A DNA stretch of 5,725 nucleotides from Comamonadaceae bacterium CG_4_10_14_3_um_filter_60_75 (GCA_002784245.1 PFKL01000238.1:1-5725); one strand, 5' to 3'. Shown: positions 1 to 5,723, counted from the stretch's first letter. Notes: a model not told the origin generated them from the sequence alone. Numbers and translations: made by a program.

Positions 1-605
1 GCGGTCTCGGCCGACCAGTGCGCTGCCAGCCAGTGCGCCTTGTCTGGCGACAAGCGCGGGTTGGTCTTGATCAACCGGCGCGCCACGGCGTCGAGTGTGT
101 CGTAATGCCTGAGTTTGAGCTCGCCCTGGCGCAGTTGTTTGAGCTCGCTGAGCCACTGCGTGTAGCGCGCTGGCGCCTGGCTGGGTCGGGTGGCGGGCAG
201 GCCAAAGCCTTCCAGGTTGATGAGTCGACGCACCCGCTCGGGCCGCACCGCCGCATACAGCATGGCGACATTGCCGCCCATGCTGTGGCCCACCAGGTTT
301 ACCGGCGTGTCGGCGCAGTAATGGTCGAGCAGCGCGTCCAGATCAGCGATGTAGTCCGGAAACCAAAACGTGTCCGCGCCCACGGCGTTTGTTAACCCAA
401 AGCCGCGCCAGTCGGGGGCGATGATGAAGTGCTCCCGCGCCAGCGCGTCGACCATGAACTGGTAGCTAGCGGCCACGTCCATCCAGCCGTGCAGCAGCAC
501 CAGCGGGGTCTGGCCTGGCTGGGGCTCGCCCCACAGGCGCACGTGGTAGTCCAGGCCACGGATAGGTACAAACGCGCTACGCGAAATTCGTTTTATTGGG
601 TACAT
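1..605 (-). CDS. Alpha/beta hydrolase, N-terminal part (cut by left window edge)
   Basis: Reading the minus strand from ATG at 605-603 gives 201 open codons to the edge, so the C-terminus is missing. An in-frame TGA lies directly before this ATG and no other Met occurs before residue 42, so the start is well constrained; no good Shine-Dalgarno is visible. The protein shows alpha/beta-hydrolase marks: the oxyanion-loop HGWMD at residues 39-43, APDWRGFG at 63-70, and the nucleophile elbow GHSMG at 106-110 with probable catalytic Ser108. LINLEGFGLP at 128-137 resembles related proteobacterial serine hydrolases. The catalytic acid and His would lie at or beyond the edge and cannot be checked. No signal peptide is evident, so it is probably cytoplasmic. 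The substrate is unknown; esterase, thioesterase-like or other activity is possible. It is transcribed divergently from the acyl-CoA synthetase, with start codons 26 bases apart. The family assignment is secure, the function is not. Confidence 0.9.
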   Translation of the reverse strand, partial: MYPIKRISRSAFVPIRGLDYHVRLWGEPQPGQTPLVLLHGWMDVAASYQFMVDALAREHFIIAPDWRGFGLTNAVGADTFWFPDYIADLDALLDHYCADTPVNLVGHSMGGNVAMLYAAVRPERVRRLINLEGFGLPATRPSQAPARYTQWLSELKQLRQGELKLRHYDTLDAVARRLIKTNPRLSPDKAHWLAAHWSAET

Positions 606-631
606 TCAGCCGATCTTACGAAAGAGTCACC
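606..631. promoter_or_regulatory. Compact divergent start region between hydrolase and acyl-CoA synthetase
   Basis: Only 26 bases separate the two start codons, so promoter elements for each gene must overlap the other gene's 5' coding region or this gap. AAAGAG at 621-626 lies 5 bases before the ATG at 632 and is a plausible ribosome binding site for the synthetase. On the hydrolase side there is no clear Shine-Dalgarno. Two small palindromes lie just inside the hydrolase coding start: CGCG-CTA-CGCG at 573-583 and CGAAATTCG at 582-590. They could be operator-like or chance. I could not identify a convincing sigma-70 -35/-10 pair for either direction. Confidence 0.4.
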
Positions 632-2524
632 ATGTCCGTCAGTCAACGTAGCGACAGTGCGCCAAGCAAGGTGCCACTGGCCGCCCCAGCCACGCAACCC
701 GAGTGGAACCTGCCGCCAGCATACCAGCGACTGCACCGCGATTTCGTCTGGCAGGTACCCGAGTTTTTCAACATGGCCAACGCCTGCTGCGGGCGCTGGG
801 CGGCGCTACCAAATGCTTCGACAAAAGTAGCTGTTCGCGCTTATTCTACGGGGGCTGAAGGCACTTTTTATACATATTCCGAGCTGCAGGATCAGGCCAA
901 CCGGCTGGCCAACGCGCTGGCGGCGCTGGGCGTGGCGCGCGGCGACCGGGTCGCCATCGTGCTGCCGCAGCGCTTTGAAACGGCGGTGGCCTACATGGCG
1001 GTGCTGCAGATGGGCGCGGTGGCCATGCCGTTGTCGCAACTGTTTGGCCCCGAGGCGCTCGAATTTCGCCTGCAAGACAGCGAAGCGGTGGTGGCCATCG
1101 GCGACGCGCAAACGCTGCCTGGGCTGGCCTCGGTGCGTGGGCGTTGCCCCAGTGTGCGCAGCGTCGTCGGCGTTTGGGACACCACCGCCCCGCAGCATCT
1201 GGCCGACCAGGACTACCAGGCGACGCTGGCGCGCGCCAGTAACGTGTTTGCGCCGGTAGCTACCCGCGCTGAAGACCCCGCCATCCTGATCTACACCAGC
1301 GGCACCACCGGCAACCCCAAAGGCGCGCTGATTCCGCACCGCGCGCTGATCGGTAACCTGACCGGTTTTTTATGCAGTCAGAATTTTTTTGGTTTTATAG
1401 AAAATCAGCCTCCAGCCCAGGTGGAGAAAGCGCAAGCAGCTCACATTTTAATGAGCGCCCAGGCGGCTTCTGTCGATGCCTTGCCCGCTACCGATGCCGT
1501 ATTCTGGAGCCCCGCCGACTGGGCCTGGACCGGTGGCCTGATGGACGCCTTGCTGCCCACGCTGTACTTTGGCCGCCCCATCGTCGCCTTCAACGGCCGC
1601 TTCAGCCCGCAACTTGCGTTTGAACTGCTGCGCGACTGCGCTGTCACGCACACCTTTTTGTTTCCGACCGCGCTCAAGGCCATGATGAAAGCCTACCCCG
1701 GCAGCGCCCAGGCCACGGCGCGTGTGCAGTTTGGCCTGCAGTTGCAAGCCATCATGAGCGCCGGCGAGGCGGTGGGCGACGCGGTGTTTGACTACTGCCA
1801 GGCGCAGTTGGGCGTGACTGTCAACGAGATGTTTGGCCAGACCGAGATCAACTACATCGTCGGCAATTCGTCGGTGGTGTGGCCGCCCAAACCCGGCAGC
1901 ATGGGCTTTGGCTACCCCGGGCACCGGCTGGCGGTGATCGACGACGACGGCGTCGAATGTGGCCCCGAGGTGGTGGGTGAGGTGGCCGTCAACCGCCATG
2001 ACGTGCACGGCCAGCCGGACCCGATCTTCTTTTTGGGCTACTGGAAAAACGAACACGCCACGCACGACAAATACACCGGCAACTGGTGCCGCACCGGTGA
2101 CCTGGCTCGGCGCGACGCGCAAGGCTACCTGTGGTACCAGGGCCGCAGCGACGACATGTTCAAGGTGGCCGGCTACCGCATCGGCCCGGGCGAGATCGAG
2201 AACTGCCTGGTCAAACACCCGGCGGTGGCCAACGCCGCGGTGGTGCCCAAGCCCGACCGCGAGCGTGGTGCGGTGGTCAAGGCGTATGTCGTACTTGCTC
2301 CTGAGTTTGTAACTGCTCGCGCAAGTGATACAAGGGCTAGAGGCCAATTTGATGCTGAACTGGTGATGCAGCTGCAAGCCCATGTCAAAGGCCTGCTGGC
2401 CCCCTACGAATACCCCAAAGAGATCGAATTTGTTGACGCACTGCCGATGACGACCACCGGCAAGGTGCAGCGCCGGGTACTGCGCCTGCAAGAGCAAACG
2501 CGCTTTGCCCAGGCCAAGGAATGA
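632..2524 (+). CDS. AMP-forming acyl-CoA synthetase (ANL superfamily) with repeat-derived insertions
   Basis: This 630-residue protein should activate a carboxylic acid through an acyl-adenylate to the acyl-CoA; the acid cannot be named from sequence. ANL motifs run in order: P-loop YTSGTTGNPKG at 221-231, SPADWAW at 293-299 in the likely acyl-pocket region, NEMFGQTE at 398-405, CRTGD at 486-490, the hinge GRSDDMFKVAGYRIGPGEIE at 504-523, and the C-terminal PMTTTGK with catalytic Lys611. Nothing essential seems lost. I chose ATG 632 over the in-frame TTG at 596 because of AAAGAG 5 bases upstream and because the longer form would overlap the hydrolase start. The family is usually near 550 residues; the excess includes about 30 residues at 254-283 and about 12-14 at 557-575, both coinciding with copies of a short repeat. 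A third copy underlies residues 66-80. Local base composition is AT-richer around 1365-1460. The gene is probably functional, but the insertions make that worth testing. Confidence 0.93.
   Translation: MSVSQRSDSAPSKVPLAAPATQPEWNLPPAYQRLHRDFVWQVPEFFNMANACCGRWAALPNASTKVAVRAYSTGAEGTFYTYSELQDQANRLANALAALGVARGDRVAIVLPQRFETAVAYMAVLQMGAVAMPLSQLFGPEALEFRLQDSEAVVAIGDAQTLPGLASVRGRCPSVRSVVGVWDTTAPQHLADQDYQATLARASNVFAPVATRAEDPAILIYTSGTTGNPKGALIPHRALIGNLTGFLCSQNFFGFIENQPPAQVEKAQAAHILMSAQAASVDALPATDAVFWSPADWAWTGGLMDALLPTLYFGRPIVAFNGRFSPQLAFELLRDCAVTHTFLFPTALKAMMKAYPGSAQATARVQFGLQLQAIMSAGEAVGDAVFDYCQAQLGVTVNEMFGQTEINYIVGNSSVVWPPKPGSMGFGYPGHRLAVIDDDGVECGPEVVGEVAVNRHDVHGQPDPIFFLGYWKNEHATHDKYTGNWCRTGDLARRDAQGYLWYQGRSDDMFKVAGYRIGPGEIENCLVKHPAVANAAVVPKPDRERGAVVKAYVVLAPEFVTARASDTRARGQFDAELVMQLQAHVKGLLAPYEYPKEIEFVDALPMTTTGKVQRRVLRLQEQTRFAQAKE
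824..872 (+). repeat. In-gene short repeat, copy 1 (plus orientation)
   Basis: The segment carries CTGTTCGCGC at 831-840, GGGCT at 852-856, then GAAGGC and a T-run, bordered by AT-rich sequence (ACAAAAG before, TATACATATT after) that stands out from the GC-rich gene. Against copy 2 read on its minus strand, about 30 of 41 bases agree without a gap. It is translated as VAVRAYSTGAEGTFY (residues 66-80 of the synthetase), just before the conserved TYSELQ. Compared with the family as I recall it, this copy adds only a few residues, so it may have partly replaced native sequence. The ends are approximate. Confidence 0.7.
1385..1455 (-). repeat. In-gene short repeat, copy 2 (inverted orientation)
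   Basis: On the minus strand the segment reads CTGCTTGCGC (plus-strand 1439 back to 1430), then GGGCT beginning at 1418, exactly 21 bases on, then GGAGGC and an ATTTT run. CTCCA and TGGAG within it form a small inverted repeat around the CCTGGGC centre. It is AT-richer than the surrounding gene. It sits 20-25 residues after the synthetase P-loop and before SPADWAW, where the family normally has a short linker, and accounts for most of an extra stretch of about 30 residues (254-283). As I remember, AGCTGCTTGCGC...GGGCTGGAGGC...ATTTT resembles a common intergenic repeat of Comamonadaceae. The ends are approximate. Confidence 0.75.
2309..2352 (+). repeat. In-gene short repeat, copy 3 (plus orientation)
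   Basis: CTGCTCGCGC at 2313-2322 is followed by GGGCT at 2334-2338 (the same 21-base offset), AGAGGCC and AATTT. Over 45 aligned bases about 27 match copy 2, the matches being concentrated in the two conserved blocks. It is read as VTARASDTRARGQFD (residues 560-574 of the synthetase), in the same reading frame as copy 1. It lies in the small C-terminal domain between the strand KAYVVL and the helix LQAHVK, where family members have a shorter loop; about 12-14 residues look extra. The ends are approximate. Confidence 0.7.
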
Positions 2525-2556
2525 GGCCGCAGCATAATTGCCCTGTTGAATCGACT

Positions 2557-2560
2557 GGAG
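2557..2560 (+). promoter_or_regulatory. Ribosome binding site of the response-regulator gene
   Basis: GGAG ends 9 bases before the ATG at 2570. It decides the start at 2570 over the in-frame TTG at 2546, which would place the Shine-Dalgarno inside the coding region and add eight residues that are foreign to a receiver domain. CATAAT at 2533-2538 resembles a -10 box (5 of 6), but there is no -35 at proper spacing, so it is unclear whether the module has its own promoter or is read through from the synthetase gene 45 bases upstream. Confidence 0.6.
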
Positions 2561-2569
2561 AGCATTGCA

Positions 2570-2938
2570 ATGGTTTATAAACTTTTGATTGTTGACGACA
2601 GCAAGGTGTCGCGCATGATGATCCGCAACAAGGTGTCGCAGTTGCAGCCTGACTGGGACGTGCTGGAAGCCGGCACGGGTGATGAGGCGGTGGCCTTGGT
2701 GCGTGCCCACGGGCCCGACTTCATCACGATGGACGTCAACATGCCCGGTATCAGTGGCTTTGACGCGGTCGCACAGATTCGCGCCTTTGACCAGCACAGC
2801 CGCATTGCCATGCTGACGGCCAATATTCAGGAAAGCAGCCGTGCCCGTGCCAGCGACCTCAATGTCACCTTTGTGCAAAAGCCCGCTACCGAACCAGCCA
2901 TTCGTCAAGCGCTTGACTATTTTCTGGCGCAATCATGA
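2570..2938 (+). CDS. Single-domain response regulator (CheY-like receiver)
   Basis: The 122-residue protein is a complete receiver domain with no output domain. It shows the acidic pair Asp9-Asp10 in LLIVDDS, the phospho-acceptor Asp55 in TMDVNMPG, Thr83 in LTAN, and Lys104 in QKP, all the residues needed for phosphorylation and the associated switch. The length fits stand-alone CheY-like proteins. It starts at ATG 2570 with GGAG upstream, and its stop TGA overlaps the next gene's ATG (ATGA at 2935-2938), so translation of the two is probably coupled. The next gene encodes a CheC-type phosphatase, whose known substrate in other bacteria is CheY-phosphate; this regulator is therefore its likely partner (inference). 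The kinase that phosphorylates it is not in the window. It need not control the flagellar motor; an effect on the downstream diguanylate cyclase is an equally reasonable guess. Confidence 0.93.
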   Translation: MVYKLLIVDDSKVSRMMIRNKVSQLQPDWDVLEAGTGDEAVALVRAHGPDFITMDVNMPGISGFDAVAQIRAFDQHSRIAMLTANIQESSRARASDLNVTFVQKPATEPAIRQALDYFLAQS

Positions 2939-3540
2939 CTTTGACCGAACTTGAACTTGACGCCTTGGTCGAGGTATTCAACGTTGGCGTCGGTCAGGCG
3001 GCCAGCGCGCTGAGCCAACTCGCCGGCGACACCGTGCGCCTGAACGTGCCCAAAGTGGAAATGCTCACAAAACAAGGGGTCAGCAGCGAACTCACGGCGC
3101 AAGGTGCGGGACGCATTTGTGCCGTCAAGCAGGAGTTCAGCGGCGTGCTCAACACTGAGGCGGTGTTGATGTTTCCGGTGCAGCAAAGCCTGCAACTGGT
3201 GCAGATGATGGTGGGCGACGACGTGCCGCTGGAGCAGCTCGGCGAAATGGAGCAGGAAGCGCTGGCCGAAATTGGCAACATCCTGCTCAACTCTGTTGTC
3301 TCAGGCGTTGCGGATGTGCTGAAGCTGCGTTTTGAGGGCTCCTTGCCGTGCGTTGCACTCGGTCCGGTGCAAGACGTCCTGGGCGCGCAGGGCAGTCTGG
3401 ACGACATGGTGCTGAGTCTGCAAATTGACTTTGCCATCGACGCGCTGGAGATTCAGGGATTTTTGGTGTTCATGCTCGACGTGGAGTCGGTTGCATCGCT
3501 GAAGTCAACCGTACGGGCATTTCTGGAGTCGCTGTCGTGA
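2935..3540 (+). CDS. CheC-type phosphatase (CheC/CheX/FliY family)
   Basis: The 201-residue cytoplasmic protein carries two copies of the CheC-family active-site signature, D/E-x3-E-x2-N-x22-P. The first has Asp9, Glu13, Asn16 and Pro39; the second has Glu108, Glu112, Asn115 and Pro138. In characterised CheC, CheX and FliY proteins the Glu/Asn pair removes phosphate from CheY-phosphate. Both half-sites look intact here. The length matches stand-alone CheC, and there is no FliN-like C-terminal extension, so it is not FliY. The ATG overlaps the stop of the receiver gene by ATGA; no strong Shine-Dalgarno is seen, which fits translational coupling. No CheD, CheA or other chemotaxis gene is nearby, so the setting is not a classical chemotaxis operon. 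Family assignment is good; the substrate (the adjacent receiver) is inferred from context. Confidence 0.88.
   Translation: MTLTELELDALVEVFNVGVGQAASALSQLAGDTVRLNVPKVEMLTKQGVSSELTAQGAGRICAVKQEFSGVLNTEAVLMFPVQQSLQLVQMMVGDDVPLEQLGEMEQEALAEIGNILLNSVVSGVADVLKLRFEGSLPCVALGPVQDVLGAQGSLDDMVLSLQIDFAIDALEIQGFLVFMLDVESVASLKSTVRAFLESLS
3525..3528 (+). promoter_or_regulatory. Ribosome binding site of the diguanylate cyclase gene
   Basis: GGAG lies 8 bases before the GTG at 3537, inside the end of the phosphatase gene. It supports GTG as the start codon, with the junction GTGA (start GTG 3537-3539, stop TGA 3538-3540) giving a 4-base overlap. Confidence 0.6.
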
Positions 3541-4526
3541 ACGCGCCCCTTACTCCGGGCTGCGATTGCCCGCCGTGGTCGGCGTGGGTGCTTGACCACC
3601 TCCAGCTGGGTTTGCTGGTGCTCGATGCCGAGCAGCGCGTGGTCTTTGCCAACCGGTGGTTTCTCCAGCACACCGGGTTGACCGCACCAGCGTTATTGCA
3701 GCGCCAGCTCGACGAGGTGTTTGAACAGCTCAAAGGCAGCGCGTTTCTCTATTCGCTAACGCAGGCGGTGGCCAGCGGCTTCCCGACCTTGCTGTCGCAA
3801 ACCTTGCATCCAGCGCCCTTCCCGTTGTATTTGTCGGCGGCACAGCGGGATCAGGACAAGCTGCTGCGCCAGTCGATCCGGATCATTCCCGCTGGCTTGA
3901 GCCAGGTGGGGTCAATGGATCAGCGCTACACCTTTATCCAGATTACGGACGTCACGCAGTCGGTGATGCGTGAGCGTTTGCTCAAGGCGCAGGCCAGCAA
4001 GCTCAAGGCGCTGGCCAACGTGGACGTTCTCACTGGTCTGGGGAACCGCCGTTTGCTCGACGACAGTTTGCCGCAGTTGGTGCGATTGGTGGGTAAGCAG
4101 GGCGCAGCGTTGTCATTGGTGATGTTTGATATTGATTACTTCAAGCAATTCAACGATACCTACGGGCATTTGGCCGGGGACGATTGCCTGCGTCAGGTCG
4201 CGGGCGTGCTGCGCCAGGTTTTTCGCCGCCCGGCCGACCTTGTTGTGCGTTTTGGCGGCGAGGAACTGGTCGCCGTGCTGCCCGAAACCGAACTCGATGA
4301 TGCGCTTGCGTTGGCTAACCAGGTGCTGCAGCAGGTGCGCGATCTGGCCATTGTCAACGCCGGCAGCCGGGTTGCCAAGGTGGTGACCCTCAGCGCGGGT
4401 GTGGCCGTGCTGCAACCGGGCACCGCATCGACGCCAATGAACCTGTTGCAGCAGGTTGACCAAGTCATGTACGCGGCCAAAAGCGCTGGGCGCAACCAGG
4501 TCTGCTGGCAGCCCGAAGCACAGTAG
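3537..4526 (+). CDS. Diguanylate cyclase with N-terminal PAS-like sensor domain
   Basis: The 329-residue protein should make c-di-GMP from two GTP. Residues about 16-140 look PAS-like (GLLVLDAEQRVVFANRWF at 25-42, ending in YTFIQITDVT, typical of a PAS last strand). A short helical linker at about 141-160 leads to the GGDEF domain, which starts at ANVDVLTGLGNRR. The metal-binding Asp198 lies in FDIDYFKQFND, and the active-site signature is GGEEL at 240-244, a catalytically acceptable variant. An RxxD inhibitory site, Arg231-Pro-Ala-Asp234, is placed exactly five residues upstream, so product feedback inhibition is expected. There are no membrane segments and no receiver domain of its own. The GTG start overlaps the phosphatase stop by four bases, making it third in a coupled three-gene unit. 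The PAS ligand or partner is unknown. The gene ends at TAG 4524-4526 with no clear T-rich terminator after it. Confidence 0.93.
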   Translation: MNAPLTPGCDCPPWSAWVLDHLQLGLLVLDAEQRVVFANRWFLQHTGLTAPALLQRQLDEVFEQLKGSAFLYSLTQAVASGFPTLLSQTLHPAPFPLYLSAAQRDQDKLLRQSIRIIPAGLSQVGSMDQRYTFIQITDVTQSVMRERLLKAQASKLKALANVDVLTGLGNRRLLDDSLPQLVRLVGKQGAALSLVMFDIDYFKQFNDTYGHLAGDDCLRQVAGVLRQVFRRPADLVVRFGGEELVAVLPETELDDALALANQVLQQVRDLAIVNAGSRVAKVVTLSAGVAVLQPGTASTPMNLLQQVDQVMYAAKSAGRNQVCWQPEAQ

Positions 4527-4629
4527 CATTGCCTGCCGCGGTGCGCTGCGGTCATTGGCCTTGATCCTGACCGGGCAACGCGCTGCGCTTTACACTGCTG
4601 ACCGTCAAAAACTCTGCGTTTTTTCTGCC
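4527..4629 (+). promoter_or_regulatory. Intergenic gap with small hairpin and weak candidate promoter
   Basis: This 103-base gap holds no gene. A 6-base-pair hairpin (CCGCGG at 4536-4541, CTGCGG at 4546-4551, one G-U pair, loop TGCG) follows the diguanylate cyclase, but it lacks a T-run and is not a convincing intrinsic terminator. A weak sigma-70-like pair is CTGACC at 4567-4572 and TACACT at 4591-4596, 18 bases apart, each matching four of six consensus positions. It would drive the aldo/keto reductase gene with a leader of about 30 bases. No clear Shine-Dalgarno precedes the ATG at 4630; TTTTTTCTGCC lies there instead. Confidence 0.3.
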
Positions 4630-5691
4630 ATGAAAACCATTCGATTAGGTCAAAGCGACCTGCATGTCACCGCCATTTGCCTGGGCACCATGACCTTTGG
4701 TGAGCAGGTCGACGAAGCCACCGCTTTTGACATACTGGACCGCTCGCTGGCGCGTGGCGTCAACTTCATTGACACGGCCGAGATGTACGCCGTGCCACCG
4801 CGCGCCGAGACTTTCAATGCCACCGAAAAAATCATCGGCAATTGGCTGGCCAAGCGACCGGGGGCGCGGCAAAAGCTGGTGATTGCCACCAAGGTGGCCG
4901 GGCCGTCGCGCGGCATGCCCTGGATTCGCGGTGGCAGCCCGGACCTGACCGCTGCCGACATCATCGCGGCTTGCGACGCTAGCCTGCAGCGCCTGCAAAC
5001 CGACGTGATCGACCTCTACCAGATTCACTGGCCGGTGCGCAGCGTGCCAGCGTTTGGCGGCATTTACTACCAGCCCAGGGATGACGAAGGCACCAGCATC
5101 CACGCCCAGTTAGAGGCCTTGGGCACGCTGGCCAAGGCGGGCAAAGTGCGTGCTGTGGGCTTGTCCAACGAAACGCCATACGGCGTGCACGAGTTCGTGC
5201 GCCTGGCAGAGCAACATGGTTTGCCGCGGGTGGCCACGGTGCAAAACCCATATTGCTTGCTCAACCGCACCGCTGAAAATGGACTGGACGAAACCATGCA
5301 TCGGCTGAACGTGTCGCTGCTGGCGTATTCGCCGCTGGCTTTTGGGCTGCTTACCGGCAAGTACGACGCGCAGGGATTGACCGGCGTCGATGTGCCTGAC
5401 CAGGCGCGTTTGAAGAAATTTGAGTCGTCGCGCAAGCAGCGTTGGGGCCGCCCCGAGGCGTTAACGGCGGCCAAGCGCTACAACACCATGGCGCGTGATC
5501 ATGGACTGACGCCGACACAGCTGGCGCTGGCGTTTTGCTATGGCCAATGGCGCGTGGCCAGCACGATCATTGGTGTGACGTCGGTGGCGCAGCTTGACGA
5601 GTGTCTGGACGCGTGGGGAACCACCCTCAGCCCCGAGCTGCTCGAAGCCGTCGACGCCGTGCGCTGGGAACTGCGCGATCCGGCGCAGTGA
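4630..5691 (+). CDS. tas: NADP(H)-dependent aldo/keto reductase, Tas type
   Basis: The 353-residue protein closely follows E. coli Tas (about 346 residues) as I know it, including LGTMTFGEQ at 18-26, AEMYAVPPRAET at 50-61, the NWLAK near 71-75, KVAGPSR at 88-94, GLSNET at 177-182, VQNPY at 204-208 and LLNR after it. The aldo/keto reductase tetrad is visible as Asp48, Tyr53, Lys88 and His133. It is expected to be a cytoplasmic TIM-barrel oxidoreductase using NADPH; its natural carbonyl substrate is not known from sequence. I chose ATG 4630 because the homologous N-terminus begins there (MKTIRLG); an open frame continues upstream but its residues look non-coding. There is no recognisable Shine-Dalgarno, so start efficiency is uncertain. 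It is separated by 103 bases from the signalling genes and probably has its own promoter. Tas is a family name here, not proof of the E. coli phenotype. Confidence 0.92.
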   Translation: MKTIRLGQSDLHVTAICLGTMTFGEQVDEATAFDILDRSLARGVNFIDTAEMYAVPPRAETFNATEKIIGNWLAKRPGARQKLVIATKVAGPSRGMPWIRGGSPDLTAADIIAACDASLQRLQTDVIDLYQIHWPVRSVPAFGGIYYQPRDDEGTSIHAQLEALGTLAKAGKVRAVGLSNETPYGVHEFVRLAEQHGLPRVATVQNPYCLLNRTAENGLDETMHRLNVSLLAYSPLAFGLLTGKYDAQGLTGVDVPDQARLKKFESSRKQRWGRPEALTAAKRYNTMARDHGLTPTQLALAFCYGQWRVASTIIGVTSVAQLDECLDAWGTTLSPELLEAVDAVRWELRDPAQ

Positions 5692-5700
5692 TCTCAAAAT

Positions 5701-5723
5701 CAATTGGAATCTGACCCCAATTG
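5701..5723. repeat. Terminal palindrome: possible terminator or REP-like repeat
   Basis: CAATTGG at 5701-5707 and CCAATTG at 5717-5723 form a perfect 7-base-pair stem with a 9-base loop, beginning 10 bases after the aldo/keto reductase stop and followed by TT at the window edge. Position favours transcription termination, but the stem is AT-rich in part and the T-run, if any, is cut off. The GTCAGA-type loop read on the minus strand (TTGGGGTCAGATTCCAA) resembles a palindromic repeat I recall beside REP-associated transposases in many proteobacteria. That match is from memory only. Confidence 0.45.

Noticed and set aside
18..395. Plus-strand open frames at the left end (18-395 and 429-830)
   Set aside because: They lie antisense to the hydrolase or out of frame with the synthetase, and their translations show no family features.
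596..631. Upstream TTG start for the synthetase
   Set aside because: It overlaps the hydrolase start and lacks a ribosome binding site, whereas ATG 632 has AAAGAG at suitable spacing.
606..648. TTGACT and TAAGAT on the minus strand as a promoter for the hydrolase
   Set aside because: The spacing is 22 bases, too long for a sigma-70 promoter, and the -10 would nearly touch the start codon.
1257..1272. GTAGCTACCCGCGCT, similar to the first block of the in-gene repeat
   Set aside because: There is no GGGCT block 21 bases on, and the encoded residues match what the family normally has just before the P-loop, so it is most likely chance.
2904..2917. Perfect 14-base palindrome GTCAAGCGCTTGAC near the end of the receiver gene
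   Set aside because: It is inside coding sequence (RQALD) and a palindrome of this length has a fair chance of arising once in a window of this size; no second copy was seen.
1448..2932. Long minus-strand open frame opposite the synthetase and receiver genes
   Set aside because: It is antisense to two genes with clear family motifs, its translation has no recognisable domain and is rich in His/Arg/Val, as expected from an antisense frame in GC-rich DNA.
4456..4629. Upstream in-frame extension of the aldo/keto reductase
   Set aside because: It would overlap the end of the diguanylate cyclase in another frame, and the homologous N-terminus begins at 4630.
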